A model generated the notes under the pieces. It was not told where the DNA came from. It saw only the letters and a program-made list of their open reading frames with translations, and made no database searches. Source: Gemmatimonadota bacterium (GTDB lineage: Bacteria > Gemmatimonadota > Gemmatimonadetes > JACCXV01). Taken from it: a stretch of 6,352 nt of DNA. Shown piece after piece: positions 1 to 6,240 of this stretch. The stretch is taken from contig JACCXV010000211.1 of assembly GCA_013696835.1 (NCBI GenBank), forward strand, positions 1 to 6,352. The letters are read 5' to 3'. Within the stretch, counting starts at the first letter, position 1. Every line of letters starts with the position of its first letter. A program made the translations under genes and the position numbers.

Positions 1-1505
1 CCGCTGCGCTTCCCCAGCCTCGCCGTCACTGGTCGGTAAGACCAGCCGGCGCCCGTGACGGTTTCCACCACGGGGCGGCGTAGCGCGTTCACGTCGAGCG
101 CGTAACGGTACAGCTCCTCGGGTGTCAGGGTCGCCGGGTCGAGGCCCCAGGCCGCGCCAGCCTTCTTCTCGAAGAGCACGCGTCCCTTGAACTTCTCCGC
201 CGACCAGCGCAGCGACGGACGCAACGTCTGCGCGTCCCACGTTACGCTGCCCCGCTCGTCCAGCCCACGGACCTGTCGCTCGGCCTCGTCCAGCACCATG
301 CGCACACGGTAGATCTCCCTGACGCCCCCGGCATGGAAGATTCTCGACCAGCGTGCATCCGCCAGCTTCCACTCCGCCACGAGGTCGGCGTCCGAGTCGA
401 TCCTGACCTGGAAGGGCCTCTCGGGGTCATTCAGCGCCAGCAGCCTCCCGCCGAGCTCCCGGGACGACACCGGTGCGACGCCACGGGACGGCCGCCGTAC
501 GCCGCTTCGGGCAAGGATCACGAAAAGTCCGCCCATGAGAGCGAGACCGGCGACGACGATGCCAACCAGGACGGGCAGCGCTGGATCCCCGTCTCCTGCA
601 CGAGCCCCGTTGCGCGGCAGGTCGCTTTCGGCCCGCTCCCGGTCCGCGCCCGTCGCCAGGTTGGCAAGCTCGTCCCCCAGATCCGCCGCCTCGGCCTCGA
701 GCCCTGCTTCGCGCGCTCTCTCGAGCGCCTGCTCATAGAAGATCCGGGCCTGATGCGGCCGCCCTTGTTCGACCTCCAAGTCACCCAGGTCCGAAAGGAC
801 GATCACCTCGTCGCCCGGCTCATTTGCCGCCTGCAACCGCGTCAGGGATTCTTCGAACCGCCGGCGGGCACCCACCACGTCCCCCGCGCCCGCGGCGAGA
901 TGCGCCTGCTCCCGCAGCACCATACCCTCCGCTTGGGCATCCTCGAGCTGGCGCGTGATCACGAGTGCCGCGTCGAACTGGCGGGCGGCCTCCTCCCGAC
1001 GTGCCAAGCGGTCGGCCAGCAGCACCCCCAGCCGATAGCGGACGATCCACTCCGCGGACGGGTCCGCGGCCTGCTGCGCGAGCTCGACCGCTCGCACGTA
1101 CGAGGCATGCGCCCCCGCGAGGTCTCCCAGGCGCTCCTGGGCGCCAGCCATCTCGTCATAGGCAACGCTCTCCGCGCCCGGCTCGGCGTCTTGGCGGGCG
1201 ACGCCGGCCATCTCGCCGTAGCGCTCGAGCGCCCCTCCCGGGTCGCGCTCGACGATGAGGTCGCCGATGAATCCCAGCGCGAGATACGCGCTCTCCCCAT
1301 CCTCCCGCTCGCGCGCCCGCTCCAGGATGGCCCCGGCGAGCGACTCGGCCCCGATTGTGTCGCCCCGGGCGAGCGCGGAGTCGGGCCCGGCGAGGAGAGT
1401 GTCCGTCAGCGACGAGCCCTGGGCCGCCACGGGTGCGGGGGCCACGACGAGCAGGGCCGCCGCCAGCAGTCGGCTCGGGGAAGCCTCTGTGAGTTGGGAG
1501 ATCAC
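1..1505 (-). CDS. Membrane-anchored TPR-repeat protein with uncharacterised C-terminal domain (3' end missing)
   Basis: The reading frame is open from a GTG at 1505 to the window edge, giving at least 501 residues with no stop seen. Residues 1-29 look like a signal peptide (hydrophobic run LLAAALLVVAPAPVAAQ). Residues about 115-270 form four TPR-like helical repeats, with segments such as RLGDLAGAHASYVRAVELA and QGRPHQARIFYEQALERA. A single membrane segment lies at about 310-334 (LPVLVGIVVAGLALMGGLFV), followed by basic residues. This predicts a periplasmic TPR part and a cytoplasmic domain from about 345 onward, with a conserved-looking core (LVAEWKLADARWSRIF, YRVRMVLDE) that I do not recognise as a named family. 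TPRs usually bind proteins; no enzymatic motif is visible. The start is uncertain: no strong Shine-Dalgarno precedes the GTG, and the frame stays open upstream to another GTG at 1568, but the signal peptide fits 1505. It lies 223 bp downstream of the permease gene and need not belong to that operon. Confidence 0.82.
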   Translation of the reverse strand, partial: MISQLTEASPSRLLAAALLVVAPAPVAAQGSSLTDTLLAGPDSALARGDTIGAESLAGAILERAREREDGESAYLALGFIGDLIVERDPGGALERYGEMAGVARQDAEPGAESVAYDEMAGAQERLGDLAGAHASYVRAVELAQQAADPSAEWIVRYRLGVLLADRLARREEAARQFDAALVITRQLEDAQAEGMVLREQAHLAAGAGDVVGARRRFEESLTRLQAANEPGDEVIVLSDLGDLEVEQGRPHQARIFYEQALERAREAGLEAEAADLGDELANLATGADRERAESDLPRNGARAGDGDPALPVLVGIVVAGLALMGGLFVILARSGVRRPSRGVAPVSSRELGGRLLALNDPERPFQVRIDSDADLVAEWKLADARWSRIFHAGGVREIYRVRMVLDEAERQVRGLDERGSVTWDAQTLRPSLRWSAEKFKGRVLFEKKAGAAWGLDPATLTPEELYRYALDVNALRRPVVETVTGAGWSYRPVTARLGKRS

Positions 1506-1635
1506 GGGAGCAGCCCCGTCAGCGCAGCCGGGGGCGTCAACGGTGAGCAGCCGCGGTGAGCGGTGCACGCTGCGAGCCTGTAGCAGCGGAAGATGGGGGC
1601 GAGTGGGGCGGCGCCTGCATCGAACGCTCTCGCCG

Positions 1636-1659
1636 TTGCGGGAGACCCACTCCTTGCAA
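1636..1659. repeat. Small imperfect hairpin in the gap between permease and TPR genes
   Basis: TTGC (1636-1639) pairs with GCAA (1656-1659), and inside it GGAG (1641-1644) pairs with CTCC (1650-1653), leaving one and two unpaired bases between the stems and a five-base loop. It lies about 70 bases past the permease stop codon. No T-tract follows on the minus strand, so it is not a classical intrinsic terminator. It may be a weak terminator, an RNA-end stabiliser or chance. Confidence 0.25.
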
Positions 1660-1728
1660 GCTAGCGAGCCGTGTTCCGGGCGCCACGACATACCACTGCC
1701 CACGGCGAGAGGAAGGAGGGAGTGGAGG

Positions 1729-2538
1729 TTACGCTGCGCGTCGGCGGGTCCCGGCCAGCACGGCGACCAGGAGCAGCGCGCCGAGGGTGGCCACCACGGT
1801 CGTTCCGGTCGGCAGGTCGAGGCGGTACGAGAGATAGAGTCCCACGAAGCTGCCGAGAACGCCGATGCCTTGAGCGATGCCGAAGACGCGGCCCAGCGAG
1901 GACGTCAGGAAGAAGGCAGCCACGGGAGGGATGACAAGGTAGGAGAAGACCAGCAGCACCCCGCCGATCCGGATCGCCAGCGCGATCACCACGCCGATCG
2001 AGAGATAGAAGAGGAAATCCCAGAGCCGCAGCGACAGCCCCTCGGCTGCTGCCCGATCGGGCTCGAGGCTCACGAGCAGGAATCGCCGCCGGAAGACCAC
2101 GTGCAGCAGCGCGACGCCGAGGAAGACGATCCCGACTATCGCCAGCTGCCCGGACGTGACTCCGAGGACGTCCCCGAAGAAGATCTTCAGCACGTCGGCC
2201 TCGCCATGCGGCGTCTTCGAGATCAGGAGAATCGAGACGGCGGAGGCCACCGCGTAGACGATCCCCATGATCGCCTCCTGGGGCACCCGCGGGTTGCGCG
2301 TGCGGATCGAGAGCAGCGCGGCCGCCACGAGCGTGAACACGACCGACAGGGCGGTGGGGTTCACCTCCAGCAGGAATGCGAGGGCGATTCCGACGGTCGA
2401 GATCTGCGCCAGCGCCAGGTCGACGAACACGATGCGGCGCTGGATGACGTGGACCCCGAGGTATCCGAGCGTGACGGAGAGCAGCAGGCAGCCGGCGAGC
2501 GCCAGCCGCATGAAATCCAGTGCGAGGAAGTCGATCAC
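1729..2538 (-). CDS. Metal ABC transporter permease, ABC-3 family (ZnuB/TroC/MntB-like)
   Basis: This 269-residue protein is the inner-membrane channel subunit of a divalent-metal importer, probably for zinc or manganese. Its length matches the family (about 260-290). Hydrophobic helices are visible at about 11-31, 36-57, 61-78, 89-107, 131-149, 173-211 (two helices), 217-236 and 244-263. Family signatures include FVDLALAQISTVGIALAF near the N-terminus, a cytoplasmic loop EPDRAAAEGLSLRLWDF (159-175) of the kind that contacts the ATPase, VFSYLVIPPVAAFFL (197-211), and PTGTTVVATLGALLL near the end. Translation starts at a GTG (2538-2536) whose last two bases join the TGA stop of the binding-protein gene (GTGA overlap), so the two are probably translationally coupled. 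The stop is TAA. The partner ATPase gene is absent from the window. Metal specificity cannot be read from the sequence. Confidence 0.94.
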   Translation of the reverse strand: MIDFLALDFMRLALAGCLLLSVTLGYLGVHVIQRRIVFVDLALAQISTVGIALAFLLEVNPTALSVVFTLVAAALLSIRTRNPRVPQEAIMGIVYAVASAVSILLISKTPHGEADVLKIFFGDVLGVTSGQLAIVGIVFLGVALLHVVFRRRFLLVSLEPDRAAAEGLSLRLWDFLFYLSIGVVIALAIRIGGVLLVFSYLVIPPVAAFFLTSSLGRVFGIAQGIGVLGSFVGLYLSYRLDLPTGTTVVATLGALLLVAVLAGTRRRAA

Positions 2539-3521
2539 GCCCCACCGCGCCCCGGCCGCGCTGCCGACGCGCCCTGCGATCCGCCACCCGTCTCCCTGGC
2601 GGCCGCGACCAGTTGCCGCAGATCGTGATCGAACAGGTCGAAGTACGTGGCAATCTCCTTCGTGCCCGCGACGGAGGGAGCCAGCTCGACGACCTTCCCA
2701 CCCGCCTTCGCCGCCACGAGGTCGGGAACCTTACGGCTGAAGTACGGCTCCATCAGGATGATCTTCGTCCCGCTCTCCCGCATCAGGCGGATCACCGCGG
2801 CGATGTGCGAGGGCGAGGGTGGAATTCCGGGCTTGGGCTCGAGGAACTCGTCCACCACGAGTCCGAAGGCCCGCACGAAATAGGGCCACGAGTTGTGGTA
2901 GGCCACGACGTGGAGGCCCCGGTAGGGGGCCATCAGCGACGTCCACTCGACGATCTTGCGATCCAGCCGTGTCACGAACGCGTCGCGCCGGGCACCGTAG
3001 CGCTCCGCGCGCTGGGGATCCACGCGGCGCAGGCCGGCCAGGATGTTGTCGGCGATGACCCGGCCGTTGGCCGGGTCGAGCCAGTAGTGCGGGTTCCCGT
3101 AGGTGTGAATGTCGCCGAGCTCGCGCGTGATGCGGCCCGTCGGGATCTCCTGCAGCCGAACCCCTCGCGAGGCGTCCACGTATCCGGCCCCGCCCTGCTG
3201 GATGCGGCGGTTGCGTGAGCCCGTGATGACGTTCGGGAGCCAGCCGATCTCGAGGTCCAGCCCCACGAACACGAGCATGTCCGCTCGCGACGCCTCCAGG
3301 ATGAAGCTCGGCTTGGACTCCACGAAGTGCGGGTCCTGGTAGCCGCGGGCGATGGCCTTCACCTCCACGTCCTCGCCACCGATCTCGCGTGCGATGGCGG
3401 CAAGATCCTGCGTCGTGGTCAGCACGCGGATCTTCTTCTGAGCAGACGCCGTGGGGGCGGCCAGGGCCGCGAGCGCCAGCCCCAGCCCGGCGAGCCGGGC
3501 CGCGCGGATGCAATGCGACAT
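2535..3521 (-). CDS. Periplasmic metal-binding protein of an ABC transporter (ZnuA/TroA family)
   Basis: This 328-residue substrate-binding protein captures a divalent metal in the periplasm and delivers it to the permease encoded next. Residues 1-28 are a signal peptide (GLGLALAALAAPTASAQ). The mature start KKIRVLTTTQDLAAIAREIGG is typical of cluster A-I binding proteins. Likely metal ligands are His65 (QDPHFVE), His145 (NPHYWLDP) and His209 (AYHNSW). The usual linker helix lies between about 154 and 200. Glu258 (LMEPYFS) follows at the family's E-P-x-F-S position. There is no His-rich loop of the kind many ZnuA proteins carry, and the conserved late Asp of TroA-type sites is not obvious. 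The last 20 or so residues are a Gly/Ala/Ser-rich tail. The ATG at 3521 follows a GGAG eight bases upstream. It lies 28 bp after the porin gene and overlaps the permease gene by four bases. Zinc or manganese is likely; which one is open. Confidence 0.94.
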   Translation of the reverse strand: MSHCIRAARLAGLGLALAALAAPTASAQKKIRVLTTTQDLAAIAREIGGEDVEVKAIARGYQDPHFVESKPSFILEASRADMLVFVGLDLEIGWLPNVITGSRNRRIQQGGAGYVDASRGVRLQEIPTGRITRELGDIHTYGNPHYWLDPANGRVIADNILAGLRRVDPQRAERYGARRDAFVTRLDRKIVEWTSLMAPYRGLHVVAYHNSWPYFVRAFGLVVDEFLEPKPGIPPSPSHIAAVIRLMRESGTKIILMEPYFSRKVPDLVAAKAGGKVVELAPSVAGTKEIATYFDLFDHDLRQLVAAARETGGGSQGASAARPGRGGA

Positions 3522-3549
3522 GCGGGGTTCTCCGTAAGAGGGTTCGCCG

Positions 3550-4836
3550 TCAGAAGGGGTGCGGACGATGGGGACCGAGGGTCACGCTCGCCTGCAGCAG
3601 CACGCGGTCGATGTCGTCTCCCGCAGAGAGTGCTCGATGCTCGTACCCGAGGCGGAACAGGCTGAACTCGCTGGGAAAGATCGTCAGGTATCCGGATATC
3701 CCGTTCTCCCGCTCTGCACCTTCCGTCTCCGGCTGCTCGACGTAGTCGTAACGCGCACCGACGTACCAGCGGCGGCCGACCTGCCACTGGCCGAACGCAA
3801 ATGCACCGAACTCCGTTGCGGCCTCGCCGTCCCGCCACGTCGCCTCCGCCTGCAGGACGAGGGACCTGTACAGCGCCATCGCGGCCGGCCGCCAGCGGTA
3901 GGTGAGATCCAGTCCATAGAACGTCAGCCGCTCGCTGTCGCTGGGGACCGGGTCCCGGGTGCCCGTGGCGGCCGAGACGCCAACCTCGACGTTCGCCGCC
4001 TCGGTCAAGTCCGCGTAGTTCCGCAGATGGCCCAGGAAGAGCCGGTCGCCCAGGTCCTCGAGCAGGTCCTTGCCACCTGCCTGCTCCGCATCACCCCCCG
4101 CCTGCGCTCCACCCACCTCCGCCCCGCCTGCCTCGGCCGGGCCGCCGCTCTCCGCACCTCCGATCCCCTCCCCCAGGTCGTTGCCAACGACCGCGATGAT
4201 CTCCTGGTAGAAGCCCAGCGGCGAGAGGAGCTTGCTGACCCACAGTCCCGTGGAAGCGAGGCCGTCGTCTCCGAAGAATTCCTGGATGACGCGCGGGTAC
4301 TCCACGGTGCGGATCTCCGGGCGGTGCGTGAGGTTCACCTTGCCGTACGGCAGGTGGAACCGCCCGGCCTTGACCTGCAGGCCGTGCGGCAGGGCCAGCG
4401 TGCTCAGGTAGCCTTCCTCGAGCTCGATCTCGTCGCCTTTCAGGGCGACGAAGAAGTCACCGCGGAAGTACGGGTCCACCACGGCCTGGAGACCGAGCTC
4501 CACCTCGCGCACCGCGAAGCGGTCGCCTTCTTCAAGCGTAGACTCCTCCGGGGAGAGATCGGCGAGGAAATCTCCGATCACGCTCAGATCGGGATTGAGG
4601 CTCTGGGGCGCTCCCTGGAGCGCTCCGCCTGTCCCGCCCTCGACGCCGGGCGCCGCAGGCGGCAGGCCATCCCGGGCCGGGGGCGGTCCGACCGCCGCCG
4701 AGTCGGCCCCCAGCTCGCGGGCGATCTCCGCCTCGAGGGAGTCTACGGCCGCCGAGTCCGCCGCCTCCTGCGCACCCAGCGAGAGCACGGGGAAGATGGC
4801 GAGGAGGAATGAAGCGAACCGCGTGCGAGGAAGCAT
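3550..4836 (-). CDS. Porin-like outer-membrane beta-barrel protein of the metal-uptake operon
   Basis: A predicted outer-membrane channel of 428 residues. Residues 1-22 are a signal peptide (RTRFASFLLAIFPVLSLGAQ). Residues 23-80 are an Ala/Pro/Gly-rich, probably unstructured periplasmic segment. From about 105 the sequence shows alternating amphipathic strands rich in aromatic residues (ELGLQAVVDPYFRGDFFVAL, VKAGRFHLPYGKVNLTH), continuing to the C-terminal Phe428, the usual beta-barrel assembly signal. The region 155-171 with RFHLPYGK resembles OprO/P-type and related porins. Residues 224-255 are a Gly/Ala/Glu-rich insertion, probably a surface loop. The ATG at 4836 was chosen over longer in-frame starts because a signal peptide begins there and GGAGA ends four bases upstream. 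The stop is TGA. Its position directly before the binding-protein gene suggests it passes metal ions or metal complexes; no plug domain or TonB box was seen. The substrate is inferred from context only. Confidence 0.82.
   Translation of the reverse strand: MLPRTRFASFLLAIFPVLSLGAQEAADSAAVDSLEAEIARELGADSAAVGPPPARDGLPPAAPGVEGGTGGALQGAPQSLNPDLSVIGDFLADLSPEESTLEEGDRFAVREVELGLQAVVDPYFRGDFFVALKGDEIELEEGYLSTLALPHGLQVKAGRFHLPYGKVNLTHRPEIRTVEYPRVIQEFFGDDGLASTGLWVSKLLSPLGFYQEIIAVVGNDLGEGIGGAESGGPAEAGGAEVGGAQAGGDAEQAGGKDLLEDLGDRLFLGHLRNYADLTEAANVEVGVSAATGTRDPVPSDSERLTFYGLDLTYRWRPAAMALYRSLVLQAEATWRDGEAATEFGAFAFGQWQVGRRWYVGARYDYVEQPETEGAERENGISGYLTIFPSEFSLFRLGYEHRALSAGDDIDRVLLQASVTLGPHRPHPF
4072..4167 (-). 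repeat. Low-complexity Gly/Ala/Glu-rich insertion coded inside the porin gene
   Basis: Codons 224-255 of the porin encode a run built from units such as AEAGG, AEVGG, AQAGG and AEQAGG. The units are degenerate in DNA, so this is old or purified by selection rather than a recent slippage product. It sits between predicted strands and would form a flexible acidic loop, probably on the cell surface. Confidence 0.7.
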
Positions 4837-4840
4837 GATG

Positions 4841-4845
4841 TCTCC
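4841..4845 (-). promoter_or_regulatory. Ribosome binding site of the porin gene
   Basis: GGAGA on the minus strand ends four bases before the ATG at 4836. Together with the signal peptide beginning there, it fixes this start over in-frame starts further upstream. Confidence 0.65.
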
Positions 4846-4862
4846 AGGGCCGGGAGCGGCAC

Positions 4863-4918
4863 CCCCGCGGGGCGCAGGGATGCATGGGCAGGGGGCGCGT
4901 GTGTGTCCGCCCCCGCGG
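4863..4918. repeat. GC-only inverted repeat between the small-protein and porin genes
   Basis: CCGCGGGG at 4865-4872 is the perfect complement of CCCCGCGG at 4911-4918, with 38 bases between. The first arm also belongs to a 10-bp palindrome, CCCCGCGGGG (4863-4872), so it can pair with itself as well. It fills most of the 88-bp gap inside the operon and could be an mRNA hairpin that alters the relative expression of the two genes. In such GC-rich DNA chance is a real alternative. Confidence 0.4.
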
Positions 4919-4924
4919 ATGGCC

Positions 4925-5293
4925 TCAGGAGAGTGGCGGGGCCCTGGAAGCAGGCGAGCGTGTGGCGGATCGGGGAGGCGGAACGCCCCCGGCGAACACG
5001 AGCGAGGCGAGCACATCCGGCGTGGGGAGGGAAGCGATGGCGCGCGTGGGCCTGGCCGGATTCCGCTCGAGCAGGCAGCCCGAGCAGTGCTCCGCCAGCG
5101 GCACGACAGCCCGCTCACCCGCCACCAGCTGGAAGTCGTGACGATGCGAGGCGGCAAAGAGCCGCGTGGCCACTGGCCCCTCGGCGTCGCCGGGCGCATG
5201 CAGCGCGATCGAGAGGACAGCCAGCAGCAGCTGGATCATGCCCAGCGACATGCCGCAGGCGGCTCGCAAACGGGCTGAGCGAATTCGGCGCAT
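4925..5293 (-). CDS. Small exported protein with a His-Cys-x-x-Cys motif (DUF2946-like layout)
   Basis: First gene of the putative metal operon, 122 residues. Residues 1-10 are Arg-rich, followed by a hydrophobic stretch at about 12-33 (ACGMSLGMIQLLLAVLSIAL), so it is exported or membrane-anchored. The remainder carries His50, His52, and then His69-Cys70-x-x-Cys73 (EHCSGCLL), which could bind metal. A Pro-rich C-terminus ends in SRAPPLS. This layout (N-terminal hydrophobic segment, H-C-x-x-C, proline-rich tail ending near R-A-P-P) resembles DUF2946-type small proteins found beside metal-related genes, but I assign it by general appearance only. The ATG at 5293 is preceded by GGAG with a four-base spacer, and a promoter lies just upstream. 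Third-position GC is high, which supports real coding. The function is unknown; a metal-binding or sensing role is inferred from the motif and neighbours. Confidence 0.65.
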   Translation of the reverse strand: MRRIRSARLRAACGMSLGMIQLLLAVLSIALHAPGDAEGPVATRLFAASHRHDFQLVAGERAVVPLAEHCSGCLLERNPARPTRAIASLPTPDVLASLVFAGGVPPPRSATRSPASRAPPLS

Positions 5294-5297
5294 CGTG

Positions 5298-5301
5298 CTC
5301 C
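5298..5301 (-). promoter_or_regulatory. Ribosome binding site of the small His/Cys protein
   Basis: GGAG on the minus strand lies four bases before the ATG at 5293. It supports this start over the internal Met codons 15 and 19. Confidence 0.55.
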
Positions 5302-5314
5302 GTTCGGACTGTCG

Positions 5315-5338
5315 CCGCCGGTCTTGGACGGCCGGCGG
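5315..5338. repeat. Perfect 7-bp inverted repeat at the predicted transcription start
   Basis: CCGCCGG (5315-5321) and CCGGCGG (5332-5338) are exact complements separated by 10 bases. The repeat begins about where transcription from the adjacent promoter would start (near 5339) and ends about 14 bases before the Shine-Dalgarno. It could be an operator for a metal-responsive repressor or a 5'-leader hairpin. It does not look like the AT-rich Zur or Fur consensus. Confidence 0.45.
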
Positions 5339-5345
5339 TCGGCTG

Positions 5346-5375
5346 ATCCTACACCGCGCGCGTGCGGAAGGTCAA
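5346..5375 (-). promoter_or_regulatory. Sigma70-type promoter of the metal-uptake operon
   Basis: On the minus strand TTGACC (5375-5370) is followed after 18 bp by TAGGAT (5351-5346), giving good -35 and -10 matches in otherwise very GC-rich DNA. It lies in the 138-bp gap after radC and points toward the small-protein gene, with a leader of about 45 bases. Predicted by eye only. Confidence 0.55.
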
Positions 5376-5431
5376 TCGCGGGACGGGAGACGGTCGGCGC
5401 AGCGATGCCGGAGAGGTCCGTGAGCTTTGCA

Positions 5432-6202
5432 TCAGCCGATGAGACCCGCCTCGCGAAAGGAGAAATAGCCCTCCGCGGCGACTACGACGTGGTCGTAGAC
5501 GGGGATGTCGAGCAGCTTCCCCGCGTCCACGAGCGTGCGTGTGAGGTCCCGGTCCTCGCGGCTGGGGCGCGGATCGCCCGAGGGGTGGTTGTGCGCCAGC
5601 AGGAGCGCGGCAGCCCCGTGCGACATGGCGGTGCGGAAGACCTCCCGCGGATGGACGATCGATGCGTTCAGGGAGCCCACCGAGATCGTGGCTTCGCGGA
5701 AGACGCGCGAACGCGTGTCGAGCAGGAGCGCCACGAAGCGCTCCTCGCGAGCGTCGCGCAGCCGTGGAGCAAGGTAGGCGTACGCCGAGGGCGGAGTGAG
5801 GATCTCGTCCCTGGGCAGCGCCTCGGCGCGCTGCAGCCGGCGCCCGAGCTCGAAGGCGGCGACCAGCGCGCACGCCTTGGCGGGACCGAGACCCAGGCAC
5901 TTGGCGAGCTCCGACGGCGTCTGCCGGCCCAGCTCCCGCAGGTCGGGGAACTGCAGCTGGAGCGCCGTCGCAGCGGCCAGCGCCGACCCGTGCGGCCCTC
6001 CGCTGCCGAGCACGAGCGAGAGCAGCTCGACCGCCGAGAGTCCCTCCGGCCCCAGCTGGAGACATCGCTCGCGCGGGCGTTCGTCGCGCGCCCGCTGCGC
6101 CGCTTCGCGCGTGCCCTTCCCCCCGGGAGGGGCTGGCGGCCCGGGTCCCGTCACGGCAGCGACGGCTGAAATGCTCCCGGTCGACTGGGGAAACGGCGCC
6201 AT
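5432..6202 (-). CDS. radC: RadC family JAMM-domain protein (UPF0758)
   Basis: RadC homologue of 256 residues; family members are usually about 225. Residues 40-65 match the family opening (DERPRERCLQLGPEGLSAVELLSLVL). Residues about 95-122 form a helix-hairpin-helix-like segment (SELAKCLGLGPAKACAL). The C-terminal JAMM domain carries the full metal-site motif: Glu153 or Glu154 (REERFVALLLD), then His204-x-His206, Ser214 and Asp217 (AHNHPSGDPRPSRED). It should therefore bind zinc as a putative metalloprotease. Despite its name, a DNA-repair role is not established for the family. The start is uncertain. A GTG at 6310 has a well-placed GGAGG, but its extra 36 codons have A/T at 17 third positions, against 5 in a 36-codon stretch of the conserved part (38-73). 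I therefore prefer ATG 6202, although its AGGAGG is only one base away. It is probably a separate unit from the metal operon. Confidence 0.93.
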   Translation of the reverse strand: MAPFPQSTGSISAVAAVTGPGPPAPPGGKGTREAAQRARDERPRERCLQLGPEGLSAVELLSLVLGSGGPHGSALAAATALQLQFPDLRELGRQTPSELAKCLGLGPAKACALVAAFELGRRLQRAEALPRDEILTPPSAYAYLAPRLRDAREERFVALLLDTRSRVFREATISVGSLNASIVHPREVFRTAMSHGAAALLLAHNHPSGDPRPSREDRDLTRTLVDAGKLLDIPVYDHVVVAAEGYFSFREAGLIG

Positions 6203-6240
6203 GCCTCCTCGCGAAGCAAGAGAGGCGCCAGCTCCCCCGC

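Noticed and set aside
333..1559. Long plus-strand open frame of 408 codons
   Set aside because: It is antisense to the TPR gene, whose minus-strand frame has a signal peptide, repeats and a membrane helix. The plus-strand product is Arg/Pro/Gly-rich with no recognisable domain, as expected for the mirror of a GC-rich gene.
1613..1680. Possible tRNA suggested by a TTCGATG stretch on the minus strand near 1620
   Set aside because: No five-base T stem flanks the TTCGATG, and no acceptor stem, anticodon arm or CCA end could be fitted.
1255..2628. Plus-strand open frame of 457 codons with a very charged product
   Set aside because: It spans two genes and the gap between them on the opposite strand. 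Its Asp/Glu/Arg/Gln-rich sequence is the antisense image of hydrophobic permease codons.
3559..4812. Plus-strand open frame of 417 codons
   Set aside because: It is antisense to the porin gene, which has a signal peptide, ribosome binding site and C-terminal Phe. No domain was seen in the antisense product.
4837..5199. N-terminal extension of the porin frame up to an ATG at 5199
   Set aside because: The extension overlaps the small His/Cys protein gene in another frame, has no family resemblance, and would bury the signal peptide that begins at 4836.
5324..6169. Plus-strand open frame of 281 codons
   Set aside because: It is antisense to radC, whose JAMM motif is complete and unmistakable.
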